A stretch of 64,000 bases of DNA, taken from positions 1,922,001-1,986,000 of the forward strand of contig NZ_AP022598.1 in NCBI RefSeq assembly GCF_010725485.1, in the 5' to 3' direction. The position numbers and the translations under genes were made by a program. The notes beneath the pieces are model-generated. The model searched no databases, was not told the origin of the DNA, and saw only the letters and a program-made list of their open reading frames with translations. The DNA is from Mycolicibacterium parafortuitum (GTDB lineage: Bacteria; Actinomycetota; Actinomycetes; Mycobacteriales; Mycobacteriaceae). The first letter of the stretch is position 1, and each line of letters opens with the position of its first letter. Of the stretch, positions 46,459 through 57,563 are shown one piece after another.

Positions 46459-47786
46459 CGGGACCCCGGGATCCAGTCCGTTCCCGCCAGCGGGACGCGC
46501 GCCATCGCGGCCGCCTCGATGCTGACCGCGACGAGGTCGTCGGGTTCGAGGTGGCACACGTGCGACTTGCCGCACGCGCGCGCGATGGTCTGGGCCTCCA
46601 TGGTCAGCACCCGCAGGTAGTTCGCCAACCGGTGCCCACCCGCGATCGGGTCGAACCGGGCGGCGAGTTCTGGGTCCTGTGTGCTGATCCCGGCCGGGTC
46701 CCGGCCGTCCTGGTAGTCGTCGTAGAAACCCGCTGCGCTGCCGAGCTTCTCGTAGTCGGCGGCATACCGCGGGTGGTTGTCGCCGAGGGCGATCAGCGCG
46801 GCGGTGCCGATCGCGACCGCGTCGGCGCCCAGGGCCAGTGCCTTGGCGACATCCGCGCCGTTGCGGATGCCGCCCGACACGATCAACTGGACTTTGCGAT
46901 GCACGCCCAGTTCCTGCAGCGCCTGCACGGCCTGCGGGATCGCCGCGAGCGTCGGGATGCCGACGTGTTCGATGAAGACCTCCTGGGTGGCGGCGGTGCC
47001 GCCCTGCATCCCGTCGACCACCACGACGTCGGCGCCGGCGTGCACGGCGAGCTTCACGTCGTAGTAGGTGCGGGTGGCGCCGACCTTGACGTAGATCGGC
47101 TTCTCCCAGTCGGTGATCTCCCGGAGCTCGTTGATCTTGATGGTCAGGTCGTCGGGACCGGTCCAGTCCGGGTGCCGGCAGGCCGACCGCTGATCGATAC
47201 CCTCGGGTAGGGTCCGCATCCCGGCGACCCGCTCGGAGATCTTCTGGCCCAGCAGCATTCCGCCGCCGCCCGGTTTGGCGCCCTGGCCGAGCACGACCTC
47301 GATCGCGTCCGCCTTGCGCAGATCGTCGGGGTTCATCCCGTACCGCGACGGCAAATACTGGTAGACGAGGTACTTGCTCTGGCCGCGTTCCTCCGGTGTC
47401 ATCCCGCCGTCGCCGGTGGTGGTCGACGTGCCGACCTCGCTGGCGCCACGGCCGAGGGCCTCCTTGGCCGGGCCGGACAGCGCGCCGAAGCTCATCCCGG
47501 CGATGGTGACCGGGATCTCCAGGTGCAGAGGATGTTTGGCGAACCGGTCACCGAGCACCACGTCGGTGGCGCAGCGCTCGCGGTAGCCCTCGAGCGGGTA
47601 GCGCGACATCGACGCCCCGAGGAACAGCAGATCGTCGAAGTGGGGGAGCGGACGCTTGGCGCCCCAGCCGCGGATGTCGTAGATGCCGGTGTCGGCGGCA
47701 CGCTGGATCGCCGCGATGGTGGCGCGGTCGAAGGTCGCCGACTCCCGCAGCCCGAGGCGTGCGCGATCGTCACTGGTGTAGGTCAT
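46455..47786 (-). CDS. glxD: FMN-binding glutamate synthase-like protein (GlxD/MgsC)
   Basis: A 443-residue protein matching the FMN-binding central domain of glutamate synthase: TIAGMSFGALSGPAKEALGRG, GQGAKPGGGGMLLGQKI, DGMQGGTAATQE and VSGGIRNGADVAKALALGADAVAIG. A Cys cluster near the C-terminus (ACGKSHVCHLEPDDL) may hold an iron-sulfur cluster. Together with GlxB and GlxC it would make a complete glutamate or N-methylglutamate synthase from three polypeptides. Eight bases separate it from glxC. Confidence 0.87.
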   Translation of the reverse strand: MTYTSDDRARLGLRESATFDRATIAAIQRAADTGIYDIRGWGAKRPLPHFDDLLFLGASMSRYPLEGYRERCATDVVLGDRFAKHPLHLEIPVTIAGMSFGALSGPAKEALGRGASEVGTSTTTGDGGMTPEERGQSKYLVYQYLPSRYGMNPDDLRKADAIEVVLGQGAKPGGGGMLLGQKISERVAGMRTLPEGIDQRSACRHPDWTGPDDLTIKINELREITDWEKPIYVKVGATRTYYDVKLAVHAGADVVVVDGMQGGTAATQEVFIEHVGIPTLAAIPQAVQALQELGVHRKVQLIVSGGIRNGADVAKALALGADAVAIGTAALIALGDNHPRYAADYEKLGSAAGFYDDYQDGRDPAGISTQDPELAARFDPIAGGHRLANYLRVLTMEAQTIARACGKSHVCHLEPDDLVAVSIEAAAMARVPLAGTDWIPGSR

Positions 47787-47794
47787 CAGAAGTC

Positions 47795-48478
47795 CTAATA
47801 CGAGGAGCTGTTGTCGACGTGGAAGTGGTACAGCGAGCGCGCCGACCCGTAGCGGGTGTAGTCGCTGGTGCTGTCTCCTTCGAAACCGGCGGTCTTGAGC
47901 AGGTATTCGAGTTCACGGTGATGTTCTTCGCGCATCGGTTTGGCGATGCAGTCGGCGCCCAGCGACGCGACGTCGCCGCGTACGTACAGCCGGGCCTCGT
48001 AGATCGAGTCGCCGAGCGCCTCCCCGGCATCCCCGCGGATCACCAGCCGCCCGGCCTGGGCCATGAACGCACTCATGTGACCGACGTTGCCGCCCACCAC
48101 GATGTCGACGCCCTTCATCGAGATGCCGCAGCGGGCCGCCGCGTCGCCGTCGACGACCAGCAGACCGCCGTGTGCGGTCGCCCCCGCCGACTGTGATGCG
48201 TTGCCTTTCACCCACACCGAGCCGCTCATCATGTTCTCGCCGACCCCGGTGCCCGCGTTGCCGTCGATGATCACCTCGGCCTGCTGGTTCATCCCCGCCG
48301 CGTAGTAGCCGACGTGGCCCTTCACGGTGACCTTCACGGGTGCGTTCAGGCCGACCGCGACGTTGTGGGCGCCCGCGGGATGCTCGATGACGAACTCGCC
48401 GTCGAGATCCGGTGCGTGCAGCGCGGTGTTGACCTCGCGCAGCGACGTGGACCCAAGGTCGAAGACTAACGGCTCCAT
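47795..48478 (-). CDS. glxC: GXGXG-domain glutamate synthase-like protein (GlxC/MgsB)
   Basis: A 227-residue protein corresponding to the C-terminal beta-helix (GXGXG) domain of glutamate synthase, visible as repeated G-x-x-G-x-x-x-G turns: VKGHVGYYAAGMNQ, IDGNAGTGVGENMMSG, VVGGNVGHMSAF, IRGDAGEALGDSIYE. In the full enzyme this domain couples the amidotransferase and FMN domains structurally. ATG 48478 starts 13 bases inside the upstream glxB gene. Confidence 0.87.
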   Translation of the reverse strand: MEPLVFDLGSTSLREVNTALHAPDLDGEFVIEHPAGAHNVAVGLNAPVKVTVKGHVGYYAAGMNQQAEVIIDGNAGTGVGENMMSGSVWVKGNASQSAGATAHGGLLVVDGDAAARCGISMKGVDIVVGGNVGHMSAFMAQAGRLVIRGDAGEALGDSIYEARLYVRGDVASLGADCIAKPMREEHHRELEYLLKTAGFEGDSTSDYTRYGSARSLYHFHVDNSSSY

Positions 48479-49374
48479 GCGTACACCACCTCCGGTTCCG
48501 GTTCCCAGATCTTGGCGCTCTCCACTCCGGGAAGCCCTGCCAGGGCGCGATATTCGCTGCCCATCGCGACCCAGTCGGCCGTCTCGGCGATCACGGCCGG
48601 CTTGCACGCGATCGCGTCACGCACCACCGCGAACGAGTCGCGGTTGGACACCAGCAGCGTGTAGAAGCCGTCGAACGTGGCGCACAGCTCCTTGAGTGCA
48701 CTCTCGATGTCACGGCCCTCGGCCAGCTGTTTGGCGATGAACCGCGCCCCGACCTCGGTGTCGTTCTCGCTGTCGAACACCACACCCTCGGCGCGCAGCT
48801 CGCGCCGGATCGTCGCGTGGTTGGCGAACGATCCGTTGTGCACCATGCACTGCCCCGGGCCGACGGCGTACGGGTGACAGCCGGCCGGCGTCACTGCCGA
48901 CTCGGTGGCCATCCGGGTGTGACCCACACCCTGCCAGCCCTGCGCCCCGGCCAGCCCCCAGCCGTCGGTGAGGGCGCGGGGGTGCCCGACGCCCTTGAGA
49001 ACCGCGATGTCGGAACCGAACCCGGCGATGATCGCCTGGGGATAGGCGGCGCGAACCGCGGCCAACAGCACCTCGGAGTCGACGTCGGCGGACAGGACGA
49101 AGCTGACGCCGACCGCGACACCGTCGACGTCCCCGCCCAGTTCGGCGCCGACCGCGGCGGCCACCTGTGTCGCGTCCTCGAGCACCCCGGTGCCGAGGTC
49201 GGCGAGCGACACGCATCCGCGCCCGGGGGGTGACCAGCTCGGGTCGCCGTAGACGGCGACGCCGGCGGAGTCGCTGCCGCGGTCACCCATCTCGCACAGC
49301 ATGCCGGTCAGCAGTTCGCCGAGCCGGGGGTAGAGATCGGGTGTCCGCAGATGCAGTCCGACGATCCCGCACAT
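48466..49374 (-). CDS. glxB: Class II glutamine amidotransferase (GlxB/MgsA)
   Basis: A 302-residue Ntn-type amidotransferase. It begins MCGIVGLH, so Cys2 becomes the N-terminal nucleophile; GDRGSDSAG and GHTRMATESAV form the glutamine pocket and CMVHNGSFANH the oxyanion region. It would hydrolyse glutamine (or transfer methylamine from gamma-glutamylmethylamide in MgsA) for the GlxD-type synthase. ATG 49374 is the only sensible start. It is 35 bases downstream of glnT. Confidence 0.88.
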   Translation of the reverse strand: MCGIVGLHLRTPDLYPRLGELLTGMLCEMGDRGSDSAGVAVYGDPSWSPPGRGCVSLADLGTGVLEDATQVAAAVGAELGGDVDGVAVGVSFVLSADVDSEVLLAAVRAAYPQAIIAGFGSDIAVLKGVGHPRALTDGWGLAGAQGWQGVGHTRMATESAVTPAGCHPYAVGPGQCMVHNGSFANHATIRRELRAEGVVFDSENDTEVGARFIAKQLAEGRDIESALKELCATFDGFYTLLVSNRDSFAVVRDAIACKPAVIAETADWVAMGSEYRALAGLPGVESAKIWEPEPEVVYAWSR

Positions 49375-49408
49375 GGATGAATTCCTCTCGTATCGACCGT
49401 GATCGGTG

Positions 49409-50716
49409 TCAGAACGCGGTGAGGTAGTTGTCGATCTCCCACGGCGTGACCGAGCTGTGGTAGGCGAAGAACTCGTCGCGTTTGACGTTGGCGAAGTAGG
49501 CCGCGACGCCTTCACCCGCGGCATCGAGCACACCGGTGACCACCGGATCGGTCTCGAAGGCCTCGACCGCGTGAAGCAGCGTGGCGGGCAGTGGGGTGGT
49601 GCTGATGCCCTGACCGACCCCGCCGGGATCGGTGCTGCGTTTGATGCCGTCGAGACCGGCGCCCAACGCCGCGGCGATCGCCAGGTACGGGTTGGCGGAG
49701 CCGTCGCCACCGCGCATCTCGATGCGGTCGGAATCCGGCACCCGGATGTAGTGGGTGCGGTCGTTGCCGCCGTAGGTCGGAAGGCGCGGCGCCCAGGACG
49801 CGCCTGAGGACGTCGCGACGGCGCCGGTGCGCTTGTAGGAGTTGACCGTCGGTCCGACGACGGCCTGCAATGCGCAGGCGTGCTCGAGGATTCCACCGAT
49901 GAATCCGTATGCGGTGTCGGATAATCCGAGCCCTCGGTCGTCGTCCTCGGAGGGGAAGACGGGGGTGCCGGCGCTGGTCAGCGACAGATGGAAGTGCAGT
50001 CCGTTGCCGGTCTTGTCGCCGAACGGTTTCGGCATGAACGTCGCGATCATCCCGCGCTCGGCGGCGATCATCGACAGCAGGTAGCGCAGCGTGATGACTC
50101 GGTCGGCGGTGACCAAGGCCTCGGCGAACTTGAAGTTCTGCTCGAACTGGCCGTTGCCGTCCTCGTGGTCGTTGGCGTAGTTGGACCAGCCGAGCTGATT
50201 CATCGCGGTGGAGACGGCGGTGAGGTGGTCGTACATGCGGGTGACGCCGCGCGCGTCGTAGCACGGTTGTGACGCCGTGTCGGCGGTGTCGGCGACCGAG
50301 ACGCTGCCGTCGTCGTTGCGGGACAACAGGAAGTACTCGACCTCGGCGCCGACCCACGGTTCGAAACCGGCATCGGCGCACTTCTGGATCAGCGACTTCA
50401 GGATGACCCGTGGTGCGTAAGGCCACGGCTGCCCGTTGACGTGCGGATCGCAGTGCACGATCGCCAGGCCCTCTTTGATGAACGGGATCGGGGTGAACGA
50501 CTCCGGATCGGGGATCGCCATCAGGTCGGGGTCCTTGGGTTCCTGACCCATCGCGCCGACCGCGTACCCGGCGAATCCGACGCCCTCGGTGGCGAGCAGG
50601 TCGACGGCCTCGACGGGAACGAGCTTGGCGCAGGGTTTTCCGCGCAGATCGACGAACAGGGCGAGGATGAACTTGGTGCCCGACTGTTCGGCCAGGGCGG
50701 CGAGGTCTTGAGGCAT
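49409..50716 (-). CDS. glnT: GlnT-type glutamine synthetase / gamma-glutamylmethylamide synthetase
   Basis: A 435-residue GS-superfamily ligase. Metal- and substrate-binding motifs: GAEVEYFLL, GNGLHFHLSL, GNDRTHYIR and RIEMRGGDGSANPYLAIAAALG. Length and neighbours match GlnT of rhizobial glx-glnT clusters and GmaS of N-methylglutamate pathways, rather than GlnA1. It makes glutamine or gamma-glutamylmethylamide from glutamate and an amine. ATG 50716 is preferred because AAAGG lies eight bases upstream; GTG 50725 is too close to it. It lies 111 bases downstream of the ammonium transporter gene. Confidence 0.82.
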   Translation of the reverse strand: MPQDLAALAEQSGTKFILALFVDLRGKPCAKLVPVEAVDLLATEGVGFAGYAVGAMGQEPKDPDLMAIPDPESFTPIPFIKEGLAIVHCDPHVNGQPWPYAPRVILKSLIQKCADAGFEPWVGAEVEYFLLSRNDDGSVSVADTADTASQPCYDARGVTRMYDHLTAVSTAMNQLGWSNYANDHEDGNGQFEQNFKFAEALVTADRVITLRYLLSMIAAERGMIATFMPKPFGDKTGNGLHFHLSLTSAGTPVFPSEDDDRGLGLSDTAYGFIGGILEHACALQAVVGPTVNSYKRTGAVATSSGASWAPRLPTYGGNDRTHYIRVPDSDRIEMRGGDGSANPYLAIAAALGAGLDGIKRSTDPGGVGQGISTTPLPATLLHAVEAFETDPVVTGVLDAAGEGVAAYFANVKRDEFFAYHSSVTPWEIDNYLTAF

Positions 50717-50827
50717 GTGCGTCACCTTTGTCTCTTGTTGTGAATCAAAGTATCACTGAGGGAAACACTCCGCATGTCGAACGGCCGGTACGGTCCCTGA
50801 GGGTCCGCACCGGCCGCCGCGTGCTGG

Positions 50828-52081
50828 TCAGATGGTCTGGAGTTCGTACGCCGCGTCCCGGTGGAACTTGGCATCGATGCCGCTCTCCTCGTCCTCGGGG
50901 GAAATGCGGATGCCCATCGTCTTCTTGATCACGAATGCGATGGCGAAGGCCACGAGGAACGAGTAGGCCATCACTGCGAACGCGGCGACGGCCTGCTTCC
51001 ACAGCTGCTCGACGCCGCCGCCGTACAGCAACCCGTTGGTGGCGTTCGGCATGCCCTCGCTGGCGAACAGGCCGATCAGCAGGGTGCCGATGACACCGCC
51101 GACGAGGTGAACCCCGACGACGTCGAGGGAGTCGTCGTAGCCGAACTTCGACTTCAGGCCGACGGCGTACACGCAGATCGCTCCGGCGATGCCGCCGACG
51201 AAGATCGCCCCGATCGGGGTGACCGCACCGCAGGCCGGGGTGATCGCGACCAGGCCGGTGATCGCGCCGGAAGCGGCGCCGACGCCCGTCACGTGGCCGT
51301 CCTTGATCTTCTCGACGGCCAGCCAGGCCAGGGTCGCAGCGCACGTCGCCACGAAGGTGGTGACCATGACGATGGCCGCGGAATTACCTGCGGCCAGTGC
51401 GGATCCGCCGTTGAACGCGTACCAGCCGGCCCACAGCAGACCGGCACCGAGAAGAGTCAGCGGCACGTTGTGCGGCTTGCGCGCCTGCCCGAACATCGCG
51501 GACTTTCCGAGCACGATCGCGACGGCCAGCGCGGCGGCACCGGCGTTGATGTGCACCGCCGTGCCGCCGGCGAAGTCGATGGCTTTGAGCTGGTTGGCGA
51601 TCCAGCCGCCGACCGAGTTCTCGGTGACGACGCCGTCGAAGGCGAAAACCCAGTGCGCGACCGGGAAGTAGACCAGCACGGCCCACGCCGCGGCGAACAA
51701 CATCCAGGCGCCGAACTTCATCCGGTCGGCGACCGCGCCCGAGATCAGCGCGACCGTGATCGCCGCGAACAGCGCCTGAAACAGCGCGAACAAGCTCACC
51801 GGCAGCCCGGCGATCGTCGTCTGGGACTCCAAAAGATCTGTCATCCCGGCGAACTCGGTGAAGCTGCCGACGAAGCCGCCGTAGGTCGTGCCGAAGACCA
51901 TCGAGAAGCCGAACAGCACCCAGAGGACGCCGACGAGCGCCACCGCGCCGAAGGTCATCATCATCATGTTGGTCGAGCTCTTCACCGACACCATGCCGCC
52001 GTAGAACAGCGCAAGGCCGGGGATCATCAGTGTGAGGCCGATGATGCAACACAGAATGAACGCTGTGGTCCCTGTATCCAT
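50828..52081 (-). CDS. amt: Ammonium transporter
   Basis: A 417-residue Amt/Mep/Rh channel with eleven expected helices. The paired pore His residues are in GGTAVHINAGAAAL and VVGVHLVGGVIGTLL, and the N-terminal PGLALFYGGMV segment is conserved. It imports NH4+/NH3 (and can pass methylammonium). No GlnK gene is adjacent. ATG 52081 has AGGAGGAA upstream, and a GlnR-like site is about 90 bases before it. It is the first gene of the leftward nitrogen cluster. Confidence 0.93.
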   Translation of the reverse strand: MDTGTTAFILCCIIGLTLMIPGLALFYGGMVSVKSSTNMMMMTFGAVALVGVLWVLFGFSMVFGTTYGGFVGSFTEFAGMTDLLESQTTIAGLPVSLFALFQALFAAITVALISGAVADRMKFGAWMLFAAAWAVLVYFPVAHWVFAFDGVVTENSVGGWIANQLKAIDFAGGTAVHINAGAAALAVAIVLGKSAMFGQARKPHNVPLTLLGAGLLWAGWYAFNGGSALAAGNSAAIVMVTTFVATCAATLAWLAVEKIKDGHVTGVGAASGAITGLVAITPACGAVTPIGAIFVGGIAGAICVYAVGLKSKFGYDDSLDVVGVHLVGGVIGTLLIGLFASEGMPNATNGLLYGGGVEQLWKQAVAAFAVMAYSFLVAFAIAFVIKKTMGIRISPEDEESGIDAKFHRDAAYELQTI

Positions 52082-52132
52082 TGGTGGTTCCTCCTGCAGG
52101 TGCGGCCCCGACGCGGAGCCGTTCACCGGACA

Positions 52133-52152
52133 GTTACCGCCGCCTCTGTTAC
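52133..52152. repeat. Pair of GTTAC repeats upstream of amt
   Basis: GTTACCGCCGCCTCTGTTAC: two direct GTTAC copies 10 bases apart, between the amt start and the GlnR-like site. Spacing differs from the AC-N9-AC rule, so its status as a binding site is unclear. Confidence 0.35.
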
Positions 52153-52169
52153 GTGGGGCGTCGTCATTC

Positions 52170-52185
52170 GTTGCCGGGGGGTAAC
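52170..52185 (-). promoter_or_regulatory. GlnR-like binding site upstream of amt
   Basis: On the reverse strand GTTACCCCCCGGCAAC, i.e. GTnAC-N6-GnAAC, or AC-N9-AC as described for M. smegmatis GlnR. It is 89 bases before the amt start, in the gap with the divergent amidase gene. It fits nitrogen-limitation activation of the cluster. Confidence 0.5.
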
Positions 52186-52229
52186 GAGCTTCTGTCAGAA
52201 ACCTGTGTGCTGGCACTACGGTGATCGCC

Positions 52230-53213
52230 ATGTGCACACGCGTGGTTTACCTGGGCGCCGGGGAGCGGATCGTGACCGGACGCTCGATGGACTGGAAGGT
52301 CGAGATCGGGACGAACCTGTGGGCGCTGCCCCGCGGCGTGAAGCGCACCGGGCAGGCCGGACCGGATTCGGTCGAGTGGACCGCCAAGTACGGCAGCGTC
52401 GTCGCGACCGGCTACGACATCTCCACCACCGACGGTCTCAACGAGGCCGGCCTGGCGGCGAACCTGCTCTGGCTCGCCGAATCCCAGTACCCGGACAACA
52501 CCGGGGACCGGCCGGCGCTGGCCATCTCGTTGTGGGCGCAGTACGTGCTCGACAACTTCGCCACGGTCGCCGAGGCCGTGGCCGCGCTGACCGCGACGCC
52601 GCTTCGGGTGGTCACCGCCGAGGTGCCCGGGCAGGAGCGGATGGCGACCGTGCACCTGGCGATGTCGGATGCCACCGGAGACAGCGCCATCGTCGAGTAC
52701 ATCGACGGTGAGCAGGTGATCCACCACGGCCGCGACTATCAGGTGATGACGAACTCGCCGATCTTCGACAAGCAGCTCGCGATCACCGAGTACTGGAACG
52801 AGATCGGCGGCACCGTGATGCTGCCCGGCACCAACCGCGCCGCCGACCGGTTCGTGCGCGCGTCGTTCTACATCAACGCGGTGCCCAAGACCGACGATCC
52901 GCTGCTGGCCGCGGCGACCGTGTTCAGCGTCGTGCGCAACGCGTCGGTGCCGTACGGGATCGCGACCGCCGAGGAGCCGAACATCTCCAGCACGCGGTGG
53001 CGCACCGTCATCGACCACAAGTCGTTGCGCTACTTCTTCGAGTCGGCGCTCTCGCCGAACACGTTCTGGGTCGAGCTGAAGAACCTGGATTTCAGCGAAG
53101 GCGCGCCGGCGCTGCAGCTGCCGCTGGGCGAAGGGGAGAAGACCGTCTACGCCGGCGACGCGAGCGGCAGCTTCGCGCCCACCGAGCCGTTCACGTTCCT
53201 CGGGCTCGGGTAG
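52230..53213 (+). CDS. Choloylglycine hydrolase/penicillin acylase-fold linear amide hydrolase
   Basis: A 327-residue Ntn hydrolase of the bile-salt hydrolase/penicillin V acylase family. After Met removal Cys2 is the nucleophile; Arg18 and Asp21 (GRSMDW) are exactly at the family positions, with TNSP and DRFVRASFY providing the later Asn and Arg. It cleaves linear amide bonds; N-acyl homoserine lactones, penicillin V or N-acyl amino acids are family substrates. No signal peptide is seen. It is divergent from amt, so it may share the GlnR-like site. Confidence 0.88.
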   Translation: MCTRVVYLGAGERIVTGRSMDWKVEIGTNLWALPRGVKRTGQAGPDSVEWTAKYGSVVATGYDISTTDGLNEAGLAANLLWLAESQYPDNTGDRPALAISLWAQYVLDNFATVAEAVAALTATPLRVVTAEVPGQERMATVHLAMSDATGDSAIVEYIDGEQVIHHGRDYQVMTNSPIFDKQLAITEYWNEIGGTVMLPGTNRAADRFVRASFYINAVPKTDDPLLAAATVFSVVRNASVPYGIATAEEPNISSTRWRTVIDHKSLRYFFESALSPNTFWVELKNLDFSEGAPALQLPLGEGEKTVYAGDASGSFAPTEPFTFLGLG

Positions 53214-53778
53214 GTCCGCGCAGCACCACCGCGTCGAGCGGCAGCCGTTCCCGGGGCCGGGCGTCGCGCTCGGCGATCTCCGCGTCGACGTCCGCGGAGT
53301 CCGCGAGCCGGCCGAGCGCGACCATCACCAGCGGGTGCAACGTGTCGGGCAGCCCGAAGGCGGCGGCGGCGCCCGCGACGTCGAACCCCGCCATCGGGTG
53401 CGCGATCAACCCGCGCGAGACCGCCTCGATGATCAGGTTGGTCATCGCGGCACCGGCGTCGACGCTCGAGTACAGCTTGGTGCGCTCGTCCTCGCCCTCG
53501 TCGGAACACAGCAGGACCAGCGCGTTCGCGGCCTTGGCGTAGCTGTTCCCGCGCCGGAGCAGCCCGGCCAGCGTCGCGAACGTCTCGTCCCCGCGCACCC
53601 CGACGACGAACCGCACCGGCTGGCGCGCACCCCAGGTCGGGGCCCAGCGGGCGGCCTCGAGCACCGCGGTCAGATCGTCCCCACCCAGCTCGCCGGCGGG
53701 GTCGAACGCCCGCGGACTCCAGCGGCCGGCGATCGGCGGATGCAGTGGGACGGAGGTCACGGCCGAGCGGTCGGACAT
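53191..53778 (-). CDS. Nitroreductase family protein
   Basis: A 195-residue protein of the nitroreductase fold, shorter than the one at 12032. FMN-contacting [32 protein letters not shown] and the [11 protein letters not shown] segment are present. Function is unknown. ATG 53778 is used. Its 3' end overlaps the convergent amidase gene by 23 bases, and it is divergent from ask. Confidence 0.8.
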   Translation of the reverse strand: MSDRSAVTSVPLHPPIAGRWSPRAFDPAGELGGDDLTAVLEAARWAPTWGARQPVRFVVGVRGDETFATLAGLLRRGNSYAKAANALVLLCSDEGEDERTKLYSSVDAGAAMTNLIIEAVSRGLIAHPMAGFDVAGAAAAFGLPDTLHPLVMVALGRLADSADVDAEIAERDARPRERLPLDAVVLRGPTRARGT

Positions 53779-53884
53779 GTGGTGCAGGTTACCGCCGATC
53801 ACCGCCGAGCCACCGGCCGGGAAAACCAGGTGCGCGCAGCCCTTATCCTTTATGGGATCTCCCCGGCTTCGGAAAGGTTCTTCA

Positions 53885-56199
<2,315 letters not shown>

Positions 56200-56205
56200 A
56201 GTCTC

Positions 56206-57309
56206 TTGCGCCGAAATTGCATTCCCGCAGGCCTCTTCTCGGTTTTCCTCTGCTGGAATGCAATTTCGCCGGCCGCCGCGACTCCGGTCGCGCTGCCGCC
56301 GCTGATGCCGGGGCAGGTGCTGCGGATCGCCGCGGCCGCCGGAACCGGAACAGCCACAGCCGATTACGGTGTCGGGGCGACCGACCTGTGCGAATTCATG
56401 GAGTTCCCGAGCGGGATCCTGCAGGTCTGCGGTGACAGTTTCGCCGGGCAGGCGGTCGGCTTCGGCGGCTGGTATTCGCCGATCGCGCTGCACGTCGTGG
56501 ACGGCTCGCTGGAGGACCCCGCGGGTATCCGCTACGACGGCGTGACGGGCGTCGGCACCCGACTGCTGGCCGACCCGACCCCGCCCGGCGAATCGCAGCT
56601 GCCCGCCGGGATCATCGAGATCAACCGCGAGAACTGGATGCTCGTGACCACCACCCGCGAGCTGGTGCCGCAGCGCTCACGACTGGTGAAAGCCGAAGCC
56701 GGACAGGGTAACTGGAAGACCGTGCCCGGCTCGGAGCGCCCCGCTGAGCACGCCGGGGGCAGGCAGACGCAGATCAGCGGCTACTACGACCCGATCCCGA
56801 CCGCGGAGTCCGAACGCGGCTGGGTGTACATAGTCGCCAACAGCTTCGACCGCAGCGGCCCCGTCGCGCTGTACCGGGCCACGCCGCAGAGCTTCACCGA
56901 CCGGGCGGCGTGGCAGGGCTGGACCGGATCCGGGTGGGGTGGCGAACCGGTGCCGCTGTGGGACGAGCGGGTCGGGGAGATCAGCGTCCGCCAGATCGAC
57001 GGTATGGCGATGCTGTCGTACTTCAATGCGACCACCGGCAACATGGAGATCCGGGTGGCCGCCGACCCGACGCAGCTCGGAACGGCGCCGGTGACGACGG
57101 TCGTGGTGGCCGCGCCGTGGCCGGACCCCGCCGACGTGCTGCCCCCCGCCCATGACAATCGACTCGCCCAGCCCTACGGCGGTTACATCTCGCCGGGCTC
57201 GACGCCGGATGCGGTGCGGGTGTTCGTCAGCCAGTGGAACACCACCCCGCGCGGCGGCACGCCCTACCGCGTCATCCAGTACGCGGTGAACCCGTACAAG
57301 CCTTGGTGA
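56206..57309 (+). CDS. Secreted DUF4185 protein (Rv3707c homologue)
   Basis: A 367-residue DUF4185 protein. Characteristic blocks are YGVGATDLCEFMEF, CGDSFAGQAVGFGGWYSPIAL and, near the end, GGYISPGSTPDAVRVFVSQW. Some DUF4185 members, including mycobacterial ones, have been reported as endo-D-arabinanases (GH183), so a role in arabinan turnover is plausible. The frame starts at TTG 56206; the first 25 residues resemble a signal peptide (CIPAGLFSVFLCWNAISPAAA) and are encoded by palindrome IR2. No strong ribosome-binding site is seen. Its 3' end doubles as an attachment site. Confidence 0.75.
   Translation: MRRNCIPAGLFSVFLCWNAISPAAATPVALPPLMPGQVLRIAAAAGTGTATADYGVGATDLCEFMEFPSGILQVCGDSFAGQAVGFGGWYSPIALHVVDGSLEDPAGIRYDGVTGVGTRLLADPTPPGESQLPAGIIEINRENWMLVTTTRELVPQRSRLVKAEAGQGNWKTVPGSERPAEHAGGRQTQISGYYDPIPTAESERGWVYIVANSFDRSGPVALYRATPQSFTDRAAWQGWTGSGWGGEPVPLWDERVGEISVRQIDGMAMLSYFNATTGNMEIRVAADPTQLGTAPVTTVVVAAPWPDPADVLPPAHDNRLAQPYGGYISPGSTPDAVRVFVSQWNTTPRGGTPYRVIQYAVNPYKPW
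56212..56268. repeat. Long palindrome IR2 after asd
   Basis: Left arm CGAAATTGCATTCCCGCAG (56212-56230), right arm CTGCTGGAATGCAATTTCG (56250-56268), one mismatch, 19-base loop. Same arm and loop length as IR1, and the same ends (CGAAAT, GCAG), but different inner arm sequence that stays self-complementary. Confidence 0.8.
57282..57309 (+). repeat. att-like repeat, left copy (DUF4185 3' end)
   Basis: The last 28 bases of the DUF4185 gene, starting CGCGGTGAACCCGTACAAGC. They recur at 58113-58140 with one difference, in the same orientation. This is the expected signature of site-specific integration into a gene 3' end. Confidence 0.8.
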
Positions 57310-57563
57310 GAGGGCGTTTTTGCGGCTCCCGTCCGCAGTGCGTCCGCAGCAGGTGCAAGAGCCTGCTCGACGAGGCCAGCGGCGGCCTTGCGGGTTCGGT
57401 CATTCGTGTCGGGCCAGAGGTGGCTGTAGGTGTCGAGCGTGACCGAGGCGGACGAGTGTCCGAGGGCGCGCTGAACGGTGACGACATCGCAGCCGGCCCT
57501 TTCACCCCAGTTGATCCGCGGAGCGTTCCAGGGCTGGACGCTGGCCGAACTGTTCGTCCTCAA
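57310..57563 (-). pseudogene. Tyrosine recombinase (integrase) C-terminal fragment
   Basis: The reverse-strand frame reads AGCDVVTVQRALGHSSASVTLDTYSHLWPDT (given here as VTVQRALGHSSASVT and LDTYSHLWPD), the classic end of an actinobacterial phage integrase with the LGH motif and catalytic Tyr. The N-terminal and Arg/HxxR catalytic parts are missing upstream, so it is not functional. The frame runs through the att copy into the antisense of the DUF4185 gene before stopping at 57264, as expected when an integrase gene abuts attP. Confidence 0.75.
57331..57354 (+). repeat. Arm-type repeat, copy 1
   Basis: Contains GTCCGCAG twice with an 11-base period, then AGGT. The same 24-base unit recurs at 57988-58011 with two changes. 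The spacing of one helical turn suggests integrase arm-binding sites. Confidence 0.5.
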
